From CAVVIG01 sp050249955 (GTDB lineage Bacteria > Acidobacteriota > Vicinamibacteria > Vicinamibacterales > CAVVIG01), in the NCBI GenBank assembly GCA_050249955.1, contig JBFWPN010000010.1, positions 62,001-126,000 of the forward strand: a DNA stretch of 64,000 nt. The letters are read 5' to 3'. Made by a program: the position numbers and the translations under genes. Shown piece after piece: positions 20,447 to 29,196 of the stretch (the stretch's first letter is position 1; every line of letters begins with the position of its first letter). A model generated the notes under the pieces. It saw only the letters and a program-made list of their open reading frames with translations, was not told the DNA's origin and did no database searches.

Positions 20447-21448
20447 ATGCGAGCCATGGTGCTGGCGTCGAGGGGCGCGGGACGGCTGCAGCCCGTGGAG
20501 CGGCCGGTGGCGCAGCCCGGGCGCGGCGAAGTGCTGGTGCGCGTGCGCGCGTGTGGCGTGTGCCGGACCGACCTCCACGTGGTGGACGACGAGCTCCCGG
20601 ACGTACCGGTGCCGATTGTCCCGGGCCATGAGGTTGTGGGTGTGGTGGAGTCGGTAGGCGAGGGGACCACACTGGTATCGCCCGGGGAACGGGTGGGAGT
20701 GCCGTGGCTGGGGTCTACCTGCGGCACGTGCGCGTTCTGCACCACCGGCAGCGAGAACCTGTGCGAGCACGCCCGCTTCACCGGGTATCAGCGCGACGGC
20801 GGTTATGCCGACTACCTGGTGGCCGATGAGCGGTTCGTGTTCCCGGTGCCCCCCGCGTACTCGGATGCCGAAGCGGCGCCACTCATGTGTGCGGGCCTGA
20901 TTGGCCACCGTGCGTTTCGCATGACCGGCGGCGCGGGCCGGCTGGGTATCTACGGGTTCGGGGCGGCGGCGCACATCATGGCGCAGGTGGCCGTGGCCGA
21001 GGGGCGGACCGTGTACGCCTTCACCTCACCAGGCGATCGGGCAGCGCAGGCGCTCGCCGTAAGTTTGGGCGCGGCCTGGGCCGGGGCGTCGACCGAGGCG
21101 CCTCCGGCAGTGCTGGATGGGGCCGTGATCTTCGCGCCGGTGGGGGCGCTGGTCCCTGAGGCGCTTTCGCGGGTAAGGCCGGGCGGGGTGGTGGTCTGCG
21201 CGGGCATCCACATGAGCGACATCCCCTCGTTTCCATACCGCCTCCTCTGGGGAGAGCGCACGCTGCGATCGGTGGCAAACCTCACGCGGGCGGACGCGCG
21301 CGACTTCCTGGCGGTGGCGGCGCGTGTGCCGATCCGGGTGGCCGTCACCCGCTATCCGCTGGCGCGGGCCAACGAGGCGCTTGCCGATCTGCGCGACGGA
21401 CGCGTGACGGGTGCCGCGGTCCTCATACCTGACGACGAGGCGCGGTAA
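20447..21448 (+). CDS. Zinc-dependent alcohol dehydrogenase
   Basis: A 333-residue medium-chain dehydrogenase. The catalytic zinc site begins with Cys in GVCRTDLHVVDDEL and His in PGHEVVG. The structural zinc cysteines are in CGTCAFCTTGSENLCE. The Rossmann start is LGIYGFGAAAH. It resembles AdhA-type bacterial enzymes with the GYQRDGGYADYLVADE segment, oxidising primary alcohols or reducing aldehydes with NAD(P). The ATG at 20447 starts at the conserved MRAMVLA; upstream ATGs lack homology. Divergent from the BON gene, about 100 bases apart. Confidence 0.93.
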   Translation: MRAMVLASRGAGRLQPVERPVAQPGRGEVLVRVRACGVCRTDLHVVDDELPDVPVPIVPGHEVVGVVESVGEGTTLVSPGERVGVPWLGSTCGTCAFCTTGSENLCEHARFTGYQRDGGYADYLVADERFVFPVPPAYSDAEAAPLMCAGLIGHRAFRMTGGAGRLGIYGFGAAAHIMAQVAVAEGRTVYAFTSPGDRAAQALAVSLGAAWAGASTEAPPAVLDGAVIFAPVGALVPEALSRVRPGGVVVCAGIHMSDIPSFPYRLLWGERTLRSVANLTRADARDFLAVAARVPIRVAVTRYPLARANEALADLRDGRVTGAAVLIPDDEAR

Positions 21449-21455
21449 CCCTACA

Positions 21456-21504
21456 ATTGCCGACTGCCGATTGAAATCTGACTTCCGACTTCTGAGTTCT
21501 GACT
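21456..21504. repeat. Heptamer-periodic repeat, copy D
   Basis: Seven heptamers in exact phase. The first units are ATTGCCG-like and the last four TCTGACT-like; all have G at the fourth position. It fills the gap between the alcohol dehydrogenase and the prolyl-tRNA deacylase gene, ending six bases before the latter's start codon, and leaves no room for a normal ribosome binding site. Confidence 0.82.
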
Positions 21505-21510
21505 TGCCCT

Positions 21511-22014
21511 ATGGTTTTGCCCGAAGAGCAGCCGGTCCTTGCGCGCCTGTCCCAGCTTGGCATCCCGTTCGACCGTCACGAGCACCCGCCGATTGCGACC
21601 GGCGACGAGGGGCTCGAGCACTGGGAACGGATTGACGCCGTTCACTGCAAGAACCTCTTCCTGCGGAACCAGAAGGGCACACGGCATTACCTGGTGATCC
21701 TGCCGGTGACCAAGCGGGCGGAACTGCGGTACGTGGCCGACCAGGTTGGCGACGGCAAGCTGAGCTTCGCGTCGGCCGAGCGCCTCCTCCGCTATCTCGG
21801 GGTCACGCCCGGTTCGGTGTCGCCCTTCGGCCTGATTCACGACACCGAGCACCATGTGCGGGTCTTCCTCGACCGGGAACTGCGGGGGGCCACGAGGATC
21901 TCGTTCCACCCCAACATCAACACCAGGACCCTGGTGCTGTCGTTCGCGGACTTCGAGAAGTACCTGGCCACCACCTGGAACGTCATCCGCTTCATCGACA
22001 TGGCGCGCGGATGA
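21511..22014 (+). CDS. Prolyl-tRNA deacylase, ProX/YbaK family
   Basis: 167 residues of the YbaK/ProRS-associated editing fold, which hydrolyses Ala-tRNA(Pro) or related mischarged tRNAs in trans. Family features are CKNLFLRNQKGTRHYLVILP with the substrate-binding Lys, SFASAERLLRYLGVTPGSVSPFGL and the C-terminal SFHPNINTRTLVLSFADFEKY (PrdX type). It is complete and of typical length. The leader is made of heptamer repeat copy D. Confidence 0.93.
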   Translation: MVLPEEQPVLARLSQLGIPFDRHEHPPIATGDEGLEHWERIDAVHCKNLFLRNQKGTRHYLVILPVTKRAELRYVADQVGDGKLSFASAERLLRYLGVTPGSVSPFGLIHDTEHHVRVFLDRELRGATRISFHPNINTRTLVLSFADFEKYLATTWNVIRFIDMARG

Positions 22015-22181
22015 GCAGGGAGGGCCAGGCCGGCTGGCCCGTTCCTCCAGCGCCGCCGCCCTGCCCGCCAGGGGATTCGGCTCCGGCCCGCCCGGTTTTT
22101 GATGGTTACAGCCGGATGCGAACTGTGTAATATCGTCCGGCCTGAGTGCGCCTCCACGGCGAGAGGCAAAAGGAGTCCGAG

Positions 22182-23531
22182 ATGAGCAGACGCAGGAACC
22201 TCGGTATTCTGGGAGCCGCGTTCGCGACGGCCGCCCTGATGGCGCCGCACGCTGCGGCAGCCGCCGACACGCCCACCTTCACGAAGGACATCGCCCCGAT
22301 CTTCCAGGAGAAGTGCGAGGCCTGTCACCGGCCCGACTCGATCGCCCCGATGTCGCTCGTGACCTACGAAGAGGCCCGCCCGTGGGCGCGCTCCATTCGT
22401 AGCCGTGTGGAAGCGCGCTCGATGCCACCGTGGAACATCGACCGCACCATCGGCATCCAGGAGTTCAAGAACGACCGGTCGCTTACCGACGCGCAGCTCG
22501 AGACCATCGTCAAGTGGATCGACGCCGGCGCGCCGAAGGGCGACATGAAGGACATGCCGAAGCCGAAAGTGTGGCCGAGCGAGCAGGGCTGGCAGCTCGG
22601 CAAGCAGTTCGGCCAGGACGCCCCGGATCTCATCATCCGCTCCACGCCGTGGACCCAGAAGGCGGGTGCCAACGACACCTGGTGGAAGCCGGTGGTTGCC
22701 ACGGGCATCACGGAGCCGCGCTGGGTGCGCGCCATCGAACTCCGGCCGGCCACGGTGAAGGGCCGAAAGATCACGCACCACGCCATTGCACGCCTCCAGC
22801 AGGAAGAAACCGATGCGCTGGCCCGCAACGACGTGGACCAGAACGGCGTCCAGCAGGCCGGCACCTTCATGGAATGGGCGGTTGGCAAGCAGGGCGAGGT
22901 GATGCGTCCGAACTCCGGCAAGCTGATGCTGCCGGGCTCGAAGATCGTGTGGGACATCCACTACTCCAACGGCGGCGAGACCATCACCGACATCGTGGAA
23001 CTGGGCATCTACTTCTACCCGAAGGGGCAGGAGCCGAAGTTCCGCCAGGTGCTGCACCTGATGGGCGCCACCAACGCGGGCGGCGTGGACATTCCGCCCC
23101 AGACGCTGAAGCAGACCGAAGGCTTCTTCATCCTGCGTGAGAACGGTCGCGTGGAGAGCTACCAGCCGCACATGCACCTGCGGGGCAAGGCGATGGAGAT
23201 GTCGGCCATCCTCCCGAACGGTCAGGTCCAGGTTCTCAGCTACGTGAACAAGTTCGACTTCAACTGGATGAGCACCTACATGTATGCGGACGATGCGGCT
23301 CCGCTGCTGCCGAAGGGGACCATCCTGAAGATCGTCGCCTGGCACGACAACACGTCGGCGAACAAGGCCAACCCCGACCCGAACGTGTGGGTGGGCTACG
23401 GCGACCGAACGGTCGACGAGATGGCGCACGCGTGGGTGAACGTCACCTACATGGGCGATGCCGACTACAAGGCGGAGCTCGAGGCGCGCCGCGCCAAGCG
23501 CCAGAACACGCAGCAGCAACAGCAGCAGTAG
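22182..23531 (+). CDS. Exported heme c/copper type II monooxygenase-like protein
   Basis: 449 residues with a signal peptide. Residues 33-120 are a c-type heme domain (Cys45-x-x-Cys48-His49, candidate axial Met81 in ARSMPPW). Residues 150-430 match the peptidylglycine-hydroxylase-type two-copper fold: His199-His200 (THHAIA) and His260 (DIHYSNG) for one copper, His330 and His332 (PHMHLRG) and Met414 (TVDEM) for the other. The tail is poly-Gln. Fusing the heme to the copper core suggests internal electron delivery instead of ascorbate. The substrate is unknown. AAGGAG precedes the ATG. First gene of a likely operon with the next two. Confidence 0.88.
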   Translation: MSRRRNLGILGAAFATAALMAPHAAAAADTPTFTKDIAPIFQEKCEACHRPDSIAPMSLVTYEEARPWARSIRSRVEARSMPPWNIDRTIGIQEFKNDRSLTDAQLETIVKWIDAGAPKGDMKDMPKPKVWPSEQGWQLGKQFGQDAPDLIIRSTPWTQKAGANDTWWKPVVATGITEPRWVRAIELRPATVKGRKITHHAIARLQQEETDALARNDVDQNGVQQAGTFMEWAVGKQGEVMRPNSGKLMLPGSKIVWDIHYSNGGETITDIVELGIYFYPKGQEPKFRQVLHLMGATNAGGVDIPPQTLKQTEGFFILRENGRVESYQPHMHLRGKAMEMSAILPNGQVQVLSYVNKFDFNWMSTYMYADDAAPLLPKGTILKIVAWHDNTSANKANPDPNVWVGYGDRTVDEMAHAWVNVTYMGDADYKAELEARRAKRQNTQQQQQQ

Positions 23532-23590
23532 CGTCCGTGGCCTGGCGGCCGGTCCGCGGCCGCCCACGTCACCACCAGCGGGTGTGCGCC

Positions 23591-23625
23591 AAGGCGCCGT
23601 TCTGAAGAGGGCGGCGCCTTTCTTT
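23591..23625 (+). terminator. Hairpin with T-rich tail between the oxidase-like gene and the next gene
   Basis: AAGGCGCC (23591-23598) pairs with GGCGCCTT (23613-23620), followed by the T-rich run TTTCTTT. It has intrinsic-terminator form. Because a co-directional gene of related context begins 26 bases later, partial read-through (expression attenuation) is plausible. A second GC stem (GGCGGCC...GGCCGCC) lies just upstream. Confidence 0.65.
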
Positions 23626-23650
23626 CAGGGTTTCCCGAGGAGAGCAGTCC

Positions 23651-24676
23651 ATGAACGCATATCGGTTCGCCGTCGGCACCATGGCCACGGTGATCGTCGC
23701 CGGCACGTGGGTCGGCGTGGGACGCGGACAGCAGGTCGGGCCCACGCCCCAGCTGCCGGGTGCGCCGCTGACGTCGGTGGGGGAAGCCGTGTTCCCCGCG
23801 ATCGAGGCCTGGGGACCGCACAAGGACGGGTCGACGACCATCGAGGTCGGCTACTACAACCGGAACCGGAACCAGACCCTGGACATCCCGGTGGGACCGA
23901 ACAACCGGATCGAGCCCGGCGGTCCGGACCTGGGCCAGCCCACGCACTTCGAACCGGGCCGTCACTACGGTGTGTTCGCGATCACCGTGCCGAAGGACTT
24001 CGGCAACAAGAAGCTGACGTGGACCATCGTGGCCAACGGGCACACCTCGTCGGTGCAGCTCGGCCTGAATCCGCCCTACTGGGCCGACTACTTCCTCAAC
24101 CCGTCCACAGGCAACACGCCGCCGGTGGTGCGGTTTGCTCCCAGCGGTCCCGAACACCAGGGACCACCCCCGAAGATCGCCGAGACCCGTACGGCCACCG
24201 TCGGTCAGCCGCTGGCACTCTCGGTGTGGGTGTCGGACAAGCCGGCCACCTACGACCCTGAGGAAGGCCTGCCTGAGAACCTCCGGACCCGCAACCGCAC
24301 CCGCGGCGCTGCTGCCGGCGCGCCGGCCCCCGCTCCCAGGGCCGCGGAGCCTCCGCCGAACTTCGACGTCTCTGCCGCCCGCGGCAGCGGCCAGCCGAGG
24401 GGCTCGTTCGCCCGCGGCGGCGGCCCGCAGCCAGACGTGACGCTCAGCTGGAAAGTCCACCGCGGCGCTGCGTCGAACGTCTCGTTCAGCGAGCCGGTGA
24501 GTCGCCTGTTCAACAAGGGCGACATCAACGCCGTCATGGAGGCAAAGACCGAGGTGACGTTCAAGGCGCCCGGCGAGTACGTCCTGCGGGTCCAGGCGAA
24601 CGACCAGACGGGTGACGGTGGCGGCGGCGACCTCTGCTGCTGGACCAACGCCCTGGTGAAGGTCACCGTCAAGTAG
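23651..24676 (+). CDS. Exported hypothetical protein paired with the heme/copper protein
   Basis: 341 residues with a signal peptide. The mature protein has two beta-rich portions (GSTTIEVGYYNRNRNQTLDI and KTEVTFKAPGEYVLRVQAND) joined by a Pro/Ala/Arg/Gly-rich linker at about 215-265. The second resembles an Ig-like module. A vicinal Cys-Cys (LCCWTNALVKV) close to the C-terminus could bind metal or form a disulfide. I do not recognise a named family. Its position after the heme/copper gene suggests an accessory or partner subunit in the periplasm. Confidence 0.75.
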   Translation: MNAYRFAVGTMATVIVAGTWVGVGRGQQVGPTPQLPGAPLTSVGEAVFPAIEAWGPHKDGSTTIEVGYYNRNRNQTLDIPVGPNNRIEPGGPDLGQPTHFEPGRHYGVFAITVPKDFGNKKLTWTIVANGHTSSVQLGLNPPYWADYFLNPSTGNTPPVVRFAPSGPEHQGPPPKIAETRTATVGQPLALSVWVSDKPATYDPEEGLPENLRTRNRTRGAAAGAPAPAPRAAEPPPNFDVSAARGSGQPRGSFARGGGPQPDVTLSWKVHRGAASNVSFSEPVSRLFNKGDINAVMEAKTEVTFKAPGEYVLRVQANDQTGDGGGGDLCCWTNALVKVTVK

Positions 24677-24681
24677 CCCCT

Positions 24682-25719
24682 GTGTCGGACGCCGCATTGC
24701 CTCCTGGTTCCAGCCGCCGCGAACTGCTGCAGTGGCTGGCGGCCGGCCTGGTCGCACCGACGCTCGCAGCGTCGAGCGCCGGCGCAGCCGCGTCGAAGGC
24801 GCTTCGCGGGGTGTTCATCATCCTGAATACCCCGTTTATCGCGTCCGGCGCGGTTGACTGGGCGAGCCTCGAGCGTGAGGTGGCGTTCGTGGACCGCGGT
24901 GGCTGCACGGGCGTCGTGTGGCCGCAGGGCTCGAGCGGCGTGGCCACCCTGACCCGTGAGGAGCGGATGCACGGGATGGAGGTGCTGGCCCGGGCCACCC
25001 GGGACTCGCGCCTCACACTGGTGCTGGGCGTCCAGGGGCGTGACACCGCGGAGATGCTCGAGTACACGGCCCGCGCCCGCGCGCTCGGCTGCGATGCGGT
25101 GATCGCCATGCCTCCGAGCAGCGGCATCTCGATGGCCGACTACCGCGCGTACTTCCGGGCGCTGGCCGCCGCCTTCCCCCAGCCCGTCTTCGTGCAGACC
25201 AGCGGCGGCGCGAAGAACCTCTTCCCGAGCGTCGATCTCATCGTGGAGCTGGCGCGCGAGTTCCCGCACATGGCGTACGTGAAAGAGGAGAGCGACCCGG
25301 TCGTCAGCCGGATGCAGGCGGAAGTGGCCTCCCGACCGGTGCTGAAGGGGATTTTCGGGGCCAGCCTCGGCACCGGCTTCCTCTATGAGATGCGGCTGGG
25401 CCTCGACGGCATCATCACGGGCATGGGGATGTACGCGGACCTCTTCGGCCGCATGTGGCAGTTGCACGAGCAGGGCAGGCACGAGGAGGTACGGGACGCC
25501 TACGCGCGGTTCCTGCTGATGCGGAACCTCAACGAGTCGATCCCGGGCACCGACCTGTACGTGATGAAGATGCGCGGCGTGTTCCCGTCCACCGCCCGCC
25601 GCGCCGCGGCACCCGAAGGGACGGCACCCCCGCGGATGACCGAGTTCACGCCGACCGCCACCGAACGTGCTGAGATCGAGTTCAGGTTCGCGGCGCTCCA
25701 GCCTTATCTGACCCGGTAA
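24682..25719 (+). CDS. DapA/NAL-family aldolase-like protein with Tat-type signal
   Basis: 345 residues. The N-terminus SSRRELLQWLAAGLVAPTLA is a twin-arginine-type signal, unusual for a dihydrodipicolinate synthase/N-acetylneuraminate lyase family member. The TIM barrel is complete and the Schiff-base lysine is present (Lys201 in YVKEES). The usual GTTGE motif reads GSSGV, and the conserved active-site Tyr of the YNxP motif is replaced (PVFVQTSGG). The reaction is therefore probably not dihydrodipicolinate synthesis. The GTG start is five bases after the preceding stop, so it is co-transcribed. Confidence 0.87.
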   Translation: MSDAALPPGSSRRELLQWLAAGLVAPTLAASSAGAAASKALRGVFIILNTPFIASGAVDWASLEREVAFVDRGGCTGVVWPQGSSGVATLTREERMHGMEVLARATRDSRLTLVLGVQGRDTAEMLEYTARARALGCDAVIAMPPSSGISMADYRAYFRALAAAFPQPVFVQTSGGAKNLFPSVDLIVELAREFPHMAYVKEESDPVVSRMQAEVASRPVLKGIFGASLGTGFLYEMRLGLDGIITGMGMYADLFGRMWQLHEQGRHEEVRDAYARFLLMRNLNESIPGTDLYVMKMRGVFPSTARRAAAPEGTAPPRMTEFTPTATERAEIEFRFAALQPYLTR

Positions 25720-25786
25720 CGGGTCGCCTGCAACTTTCTGTGGCGGCGTGACCTGTCCTGTCACACCCCCCTCCTAGAGTGGGGGT

Positions 25787-26329
25787 ATGGACACGCTGCA
25801 CATCGACAACGCCCCCACTCACGCCGACATCGACTGGGCCCCCTTCTCGGGCGGCGAACTGGAAGCGCCCCGGCCGAGGGCCACGTGCCCGGTGTGCCGC
25901 GCCCAGGCTGGCCGCGCCGGTGCGGCAGGTCAGGGGGCGCCCACGCTGTGTTTCCAGTGCTACCGGACGGAACTCGACCGGACCCGTCGGCTGAAGGCGG
26001 CCGCAAACCTGAATACGGCCTCCGAAGCCCGGTTCCAGACGGCGCTGCCGTTCGAGCCGGTGAACCAGGCCCGGCTGGCGAGGCTCAAGGCCGAGCGGCA
26101 GGCCTCGCAGGCGCGGGCAGGCGTTGGCACCGGCGTCTACGCCAGGCGCCGTCGCCGGGCGCAGATCGACGCGCGGCATGCGCTGCGCCACATCTTCCTC
26201 GGACTGAAGGAACGGCACCTGGTCGACAGGCGGGTTCACACGTCGCGCCAGGCTGCGTTCGCGCAGGTCGTGCAGGCCGCCGAACTGCAGCTCCCCGAGT
26301 CGTGGCTGCCGTTCGTCGTCTCGCAGTAG
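25787..26329 (+). CDS. Hypothetical protein with zinc-ribbon-like cysteines
   Basis: 180 residues, no signal peptide. Cys pairs in TCPVCRAQ and LCFQCYRTELDR form a probable zinc knuckle at about 33-60. The rest is basic and helical (RLARLKAERQASQAR, ARRRRRAQIDARHALRHIFLG), suggesting nucleic-acid or ribosome association. I do not know the family. It is followed after 18 bases by rmuC. Confidence 0.72.
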   Translation: MDTLHIDNAPTHADIDWAPFSGGELEAPRPRATCPVCRAQAGRAGAAGQGAPTLCFQCYRTELDRTRRLKAAANLNTASEARFQTALPFEPVNQARLARLKAERQASQARAGVGTGVYARRRRRAQIDARHALRHIFLGLKERHLVDRRVHTSRQAAFAQVVQAAELQLPESWLPFVVSQ

Positions 26330-26347
26330 TGCGATACTGACTCGCAG

Positions 26348-27628
26348 GTGCAGCCGCTGGTCGTCGTCTCCGGGCTCGTTCTCCTCCTGGCTGGTGTCTT
26401 CATCGGCTGGCTGGCTGCCCGTCCGCACGCCGTGCGCCTGCAGGTGCAGCTCGAACAGGAACGCGCCGCCCGCTCGGTCGAACTCGCCACATGGGAGAAG
26501 GCCGAGCAGTCGTTCCGCGAGGCGTTCGCGTCGCTCAGCGCGGAGGCGCTCGACCGGAATACCGACGCCTTCCTGCGCCTGGCAGACACGCGTCTCCGGC
26601 AGGCCAGGGCCGAAACGCTGACGGACGTCGACGCGCGGAAGAAGGCAATCGAGGACCTGCTCGCACCGATGGCCAAGACCCTCGAGCGGGTCGACGCCGA
26701 GGTGCGCGATGCCGAACGCCGGCGCCATCGCGAGAGCGGGGAGCTGCTCCAGCGCGTGGCCATGCTCGATGGAAACAGCCGCGAACTGCAGGCTGAAACG
26801 CGCCGGCTGGTCGACGCGTTGAAGCGCCCGGGCGTCCGAGGCCGCTGGGGTGAGATCCAGCTCAAGCGGGTGGTGGAACTCGCGGGTATGACCGAGCACT
26901 GCGACTTCACCGAGCAGCAGACCCTGTCGTCGGCCGACCGGCGCATCCGTCCTGATGTGATCATCAGGCTCCCTGGCGGCAAGTCGGTCATCGTCGATGC
27001 GAAGGTGCCGCTCGACGCGTACCTGCGCGCGCTCGAGGCCCCAGACGAGGCGAGCCGCCAGGCGCTGCTGGCCGATCACGCGCGGCAGGTGCGGAACCAC
27101 CTGGCGCAGCTGGGGGCGAAGTCCTATTTCTCGGACCTGCCCGGGAGCCCCGAGTTCGTCGTGATGTTCCTGCCTGGCGAAATGTTCTTCAGCGCGGCGC
27201 TCGAGCAGGACCCGTCGCTCATAGAGCATGGCGTGGAACGGCAGGTCATTCCCGCCAGCCCCACCACGCTCATCGCGTTGCTGCGCGCCGTCGCCTACGG
27301 CTGGCAGCAGGAGGCCATGGAGGAGAATGCGCGCCAGATCAGCGAACTGGGGCGCAGCCTGTACGAGTCGGTCCGGTCGCTGGCCAGGCACTTCTCCGAC
27401 CTGGGCACGCGCCTGAGTGCGAGCCTCGATGCCTACAATCGGGCAGTCGGGTCGCTCGAAGGCAACGTGCTGGTGAAGGCCCGACGCTTCAAGGATCTGC
27501 AAGCCGCTTCGAACAGCGACGACATCGATCGCATCGAGCCGACCGACCGAGTACCTCGTGCACTCCAGGCGCCCGAGCTCACCGACGGCTTGCCGTTCGA
27601 CGATGTGGAAGTGGAGCAGGTGACGTGA
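26348..27628 (+). CDS. rmuC: DNA recombination protein RmuC
   Basis: 426 residues: one N-terminal membrane helix (VVVSGLVLLLAGVFIGWLAA), a long coiled coil (about 30-165) and the RmuC nuclease-like domain (about 170-385), with GRWGEIQLKRVVELAGM, VDAKVPLDAYLRALEA and FLPGEMFFSAALEQDP. RmuC limits recombination at inverted repeats, possibly as a membrane-tethered nuclease. The start is a GTG. Its last codons overlap the start of the SDR gene by four bases (GTGA). Confidence 0.95.
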   Translation: MQPLVVVSGLVLLLAGVFIGWLAARPHAVRLQVQLEQERAARSVELATWEKAEQSFREAFASLSAEALDRNTDAFLRLADTRLRQARAETLTDVDARKKAIEDLLAPMAKTLERVDAEVRDAERRRHRESGELLQRVAMLDGNSRELQAETRRLVDALKRPGVRGRWGEIQLKRVVELAGMTEHCDFTEQQTLSSADRRIRPDVIIRLPGGKSVIVDAKVPLDAYLRALEAPDEASRQALLADHARQVRNHLAQLGAKSYFSDLPGSPEFVVMFLPGEMFFSAALEQDPSLIEHGVERQVIPASPTTLIALLRAVAYGWQQEAMEENARQISELGRSLYESVRSLARHFSDLGTRLSASLDAYNRAVGSLEGNVLVKARRFKDLQAASNSDDIDRIEPTDRVPRALQAPELTDGLPFDDVEVEQVT

Positions 27629-28413
27629 GCGGGTACTACGCGCCCGGGTTGTTGGCCGGCCGCACGGCCCTGGTCACTGGCGGCGGTACGGGCATCTGCC
27701 GTGGGATTGCGCTGGCGCTGGCGTCTGCTGGCTGCGACGTGGCGATCGCCAGCCGAAAGCAGGAGCACCTCGACGGCACGGTGGCCGAGATCCAGGCGCT
27801 CGGCGTGAGGGCTGTGGGCCTGGCCGGCGACGTGCGCAAACCCGACGAGGTGGACGCGGTGGTGTCGGGAACGGCGGCGGCACTGGGCGGGCTCGACATC
27901 CTCGTGAACGGTGCCGCGGGCAATTTCATTGCGCTTGCCGAACAGCTCTCCCCGAATGGCTTTGGCACCGTGGTCGACATCGACCTGAAGGGCACCTTCA
28001 ATGTGTCGCGCGCGGCACTGCCCTACCTGAAGGCCAGGCGGGGTGTTGTGCTCAACATCAGCGCCACGCTGCAGTTGCTCGGAACCATCGGTCAGTCGCA
28101 TGCCGCGGCGGCGAAGGCCGGCGTCGATTCGCTGACGCGCACGCTGGCGGTGGAGTGGGGACCGCACGGCATCCGCGTGAACGGACTGGCGCCAGGTCCG
28201 GTCGACGGCACCGAAGGGGTTCGGCGGCTCGTGTCCGACGACGCGCGCCGTGCGATCGGCTCGCAGTGCCCGCTCGGGCGGATGGCGTCCATCGACGAAG
28301 TGGCCAACGCCGCCCTGTTCCTGTGCTCCGATACCGCACGGTTCGTGACCGGCGTCACCCTGGTGGTAGACGGCGGACTCTGGCTCCGGTCGTCCAGTAC
28401 CCTTGGCGGCTAG
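27625..28413 (+). CDS. SDR oxidoreductase, 2,4-dienoyl-CoA reductase-like
   Basis: 262 residues. The cofactor motif is TGGGTGICRGIA. NGAAGNFIALAEQL, DIDLKGTFNVSR, SHAAAAKAGVDSLTRTLAVEWGP and IRVNGLAPGPVDGTEG match peroxisomal-type dienoyl-CoA reductases (DECR2). In that subfamily the classical SDR Tyr of YxxxK is absent, as here (HAAAAK). It likely reduces 2,4-dienoyl-CoA with NADPH during unsaturated fatty-acid oxidation. Translationally coupled to rmuC. Confidence 0.9.
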   Translation: MSGYYAPGLLAGRTALVTGGGTGICRGIALALASAGCDVAIASRKQEHLDGTVAEIQALGVRAVGLAGDVRKPDEVDAVVSGTAAALGGLDILVNGAAGNFIALAEQLSPNGFGTVVDIDLKGTFNVSRAALPYLKARRGVVLNISATLQLLGTIGQSHAAAAKAGVDSLTRTLAVEWGPHGIRVNGLAPGPVDGTEGVRRLVSDDARRAIGSQCPLGRMASIDEVANAALFLCSDTARFVTGVTLVVDGGLWLRSSSTLGG

Positions 28414-28414
28414 C

Positions 28415-29152
28415 ATGCTGCAGCTTGGCCTGTTCCATGAGCCTGCTGGTGGGCCCGGGCGGCGTGAGCCGGCCGAGGCGCCGGTTCCCGCGTCGCCGGT
28501 TGCGCCAGTGGCGCACGGCAGCACCTCCGACGCGGTGGGTGCGCCGGCGGCGGGCGTCCCAGCCGTCATGTTCGTCCGGCACCCGCGGGCGCGGCGCTAC
28601 CTGATTCGCGTACGTGCGGACGGAACGGTGCGTGTCACGATTCCACGACGCGGTTCGCGCCGTGAGGCGGTGCAGTTCTACGAGCAGCAGGCGGAGTGGA
28701 TCGCGACGCAGCGGCAGCGCGTGGAGCGGCTCCGTGCTCGGATGCCGCCAGACCTGCCGCCGGCCGAAGAGCGGCGCCTGCGCGCCGAGGCGCAGCGTGT
28801 GCTGCCTGCCCGGTGCCTCGAACTGGCGGCCCAGACCGGTCTGGTGGTGCAACGGGTGAGCGTGCGCAACCAGAAGCACCGGTGGGGCTCGTGTTCGACC
28901 TCCGGGCTGATCTGCCTGAACTGGCGGCTGGTCACCATGCCCGACTGGGTGCGCGACTACGTGATCTATCACGAGCTGATGCACCTGAAGCAGATGAACC
29001 ACTCGCCGGCGTTCTGGCGGCTGGTTCGGGACGTGTGCCCGCGGTTTCGTGAGGCACGCCAGTGGCTTCGGCGTCATGCACATGCCCCGCACGCCGCTCC
29101 CAGCGACAGGCCTGGCCTGGCGCCGGATGCTGCCGTCGCGGCGGACGCCTGA
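28415..29152 (+). CDS. YgjP/WrpP-type M48-like metallopeptidase
   Basis: 245 residues. A variable N-terminal 50 residues is followed by the DUF45 domain with FVRHPRARRYLIRVRADGTV and QKHRWGSCSTSG. The zinc motif is HELMH (His186-His190), followed by LKQMNHSPAFW with the third ligand at His196. These SprT-related proteins are zinc peptidases of poorly known substrate, sometimes linked to toxin-antitoxin or DNA-protein-crosslink processing. The ATG at 28415 starts two bases after the SDR stop, making a third operon gene. Confidence 0.9.
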   Translation: MLQLGLFHEPAGGPGRREPAEAPVPASPVAPVAHGSTSDAVGAPAAGVPAVMFVRHPRARRYLIRVRADGTVRVTIPRRGSRREAVQFYEQQAEWIATQRQRVERLRARMPPDLPPAEERRLRAEAQRVLPARCLELAAQTGLVVQRVSVRNQKHRWGSCSTSGLICLNWRLVTMPDWVRDYVIYHELMHLKQMNHSPAFWRLVRDVCPRFREARQWLRRHAHAPHAAPSDRPGLAPDAAVAADA

Positions 29153-29159
29153 GCGGTCG

Positions 29160-29185
29160 CCGGCCCTGCTGTCCGGCAGGGCCGG
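29160..29185. terminator. Bidirectional terminator hairpin
   Basis: A ten-base perfect stem (arms 29160-29169 and 29176-29185, core CGGCCCTGC) with a six-base loop between the convergent YgjP-type gene and the photoreceptor gene. It has high GC and no U-tract. Confidence 0.7.
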
Positions 29186-29196
29186 GCCCGGCGCTG

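Noticed and set aside
21837..23567. A 576-codon minus-strand frame opposite the heme/copper gene
   Set aside because: Antisense shadow; the plus-strand gene has a signal peptide, heme motif and copper ligands.
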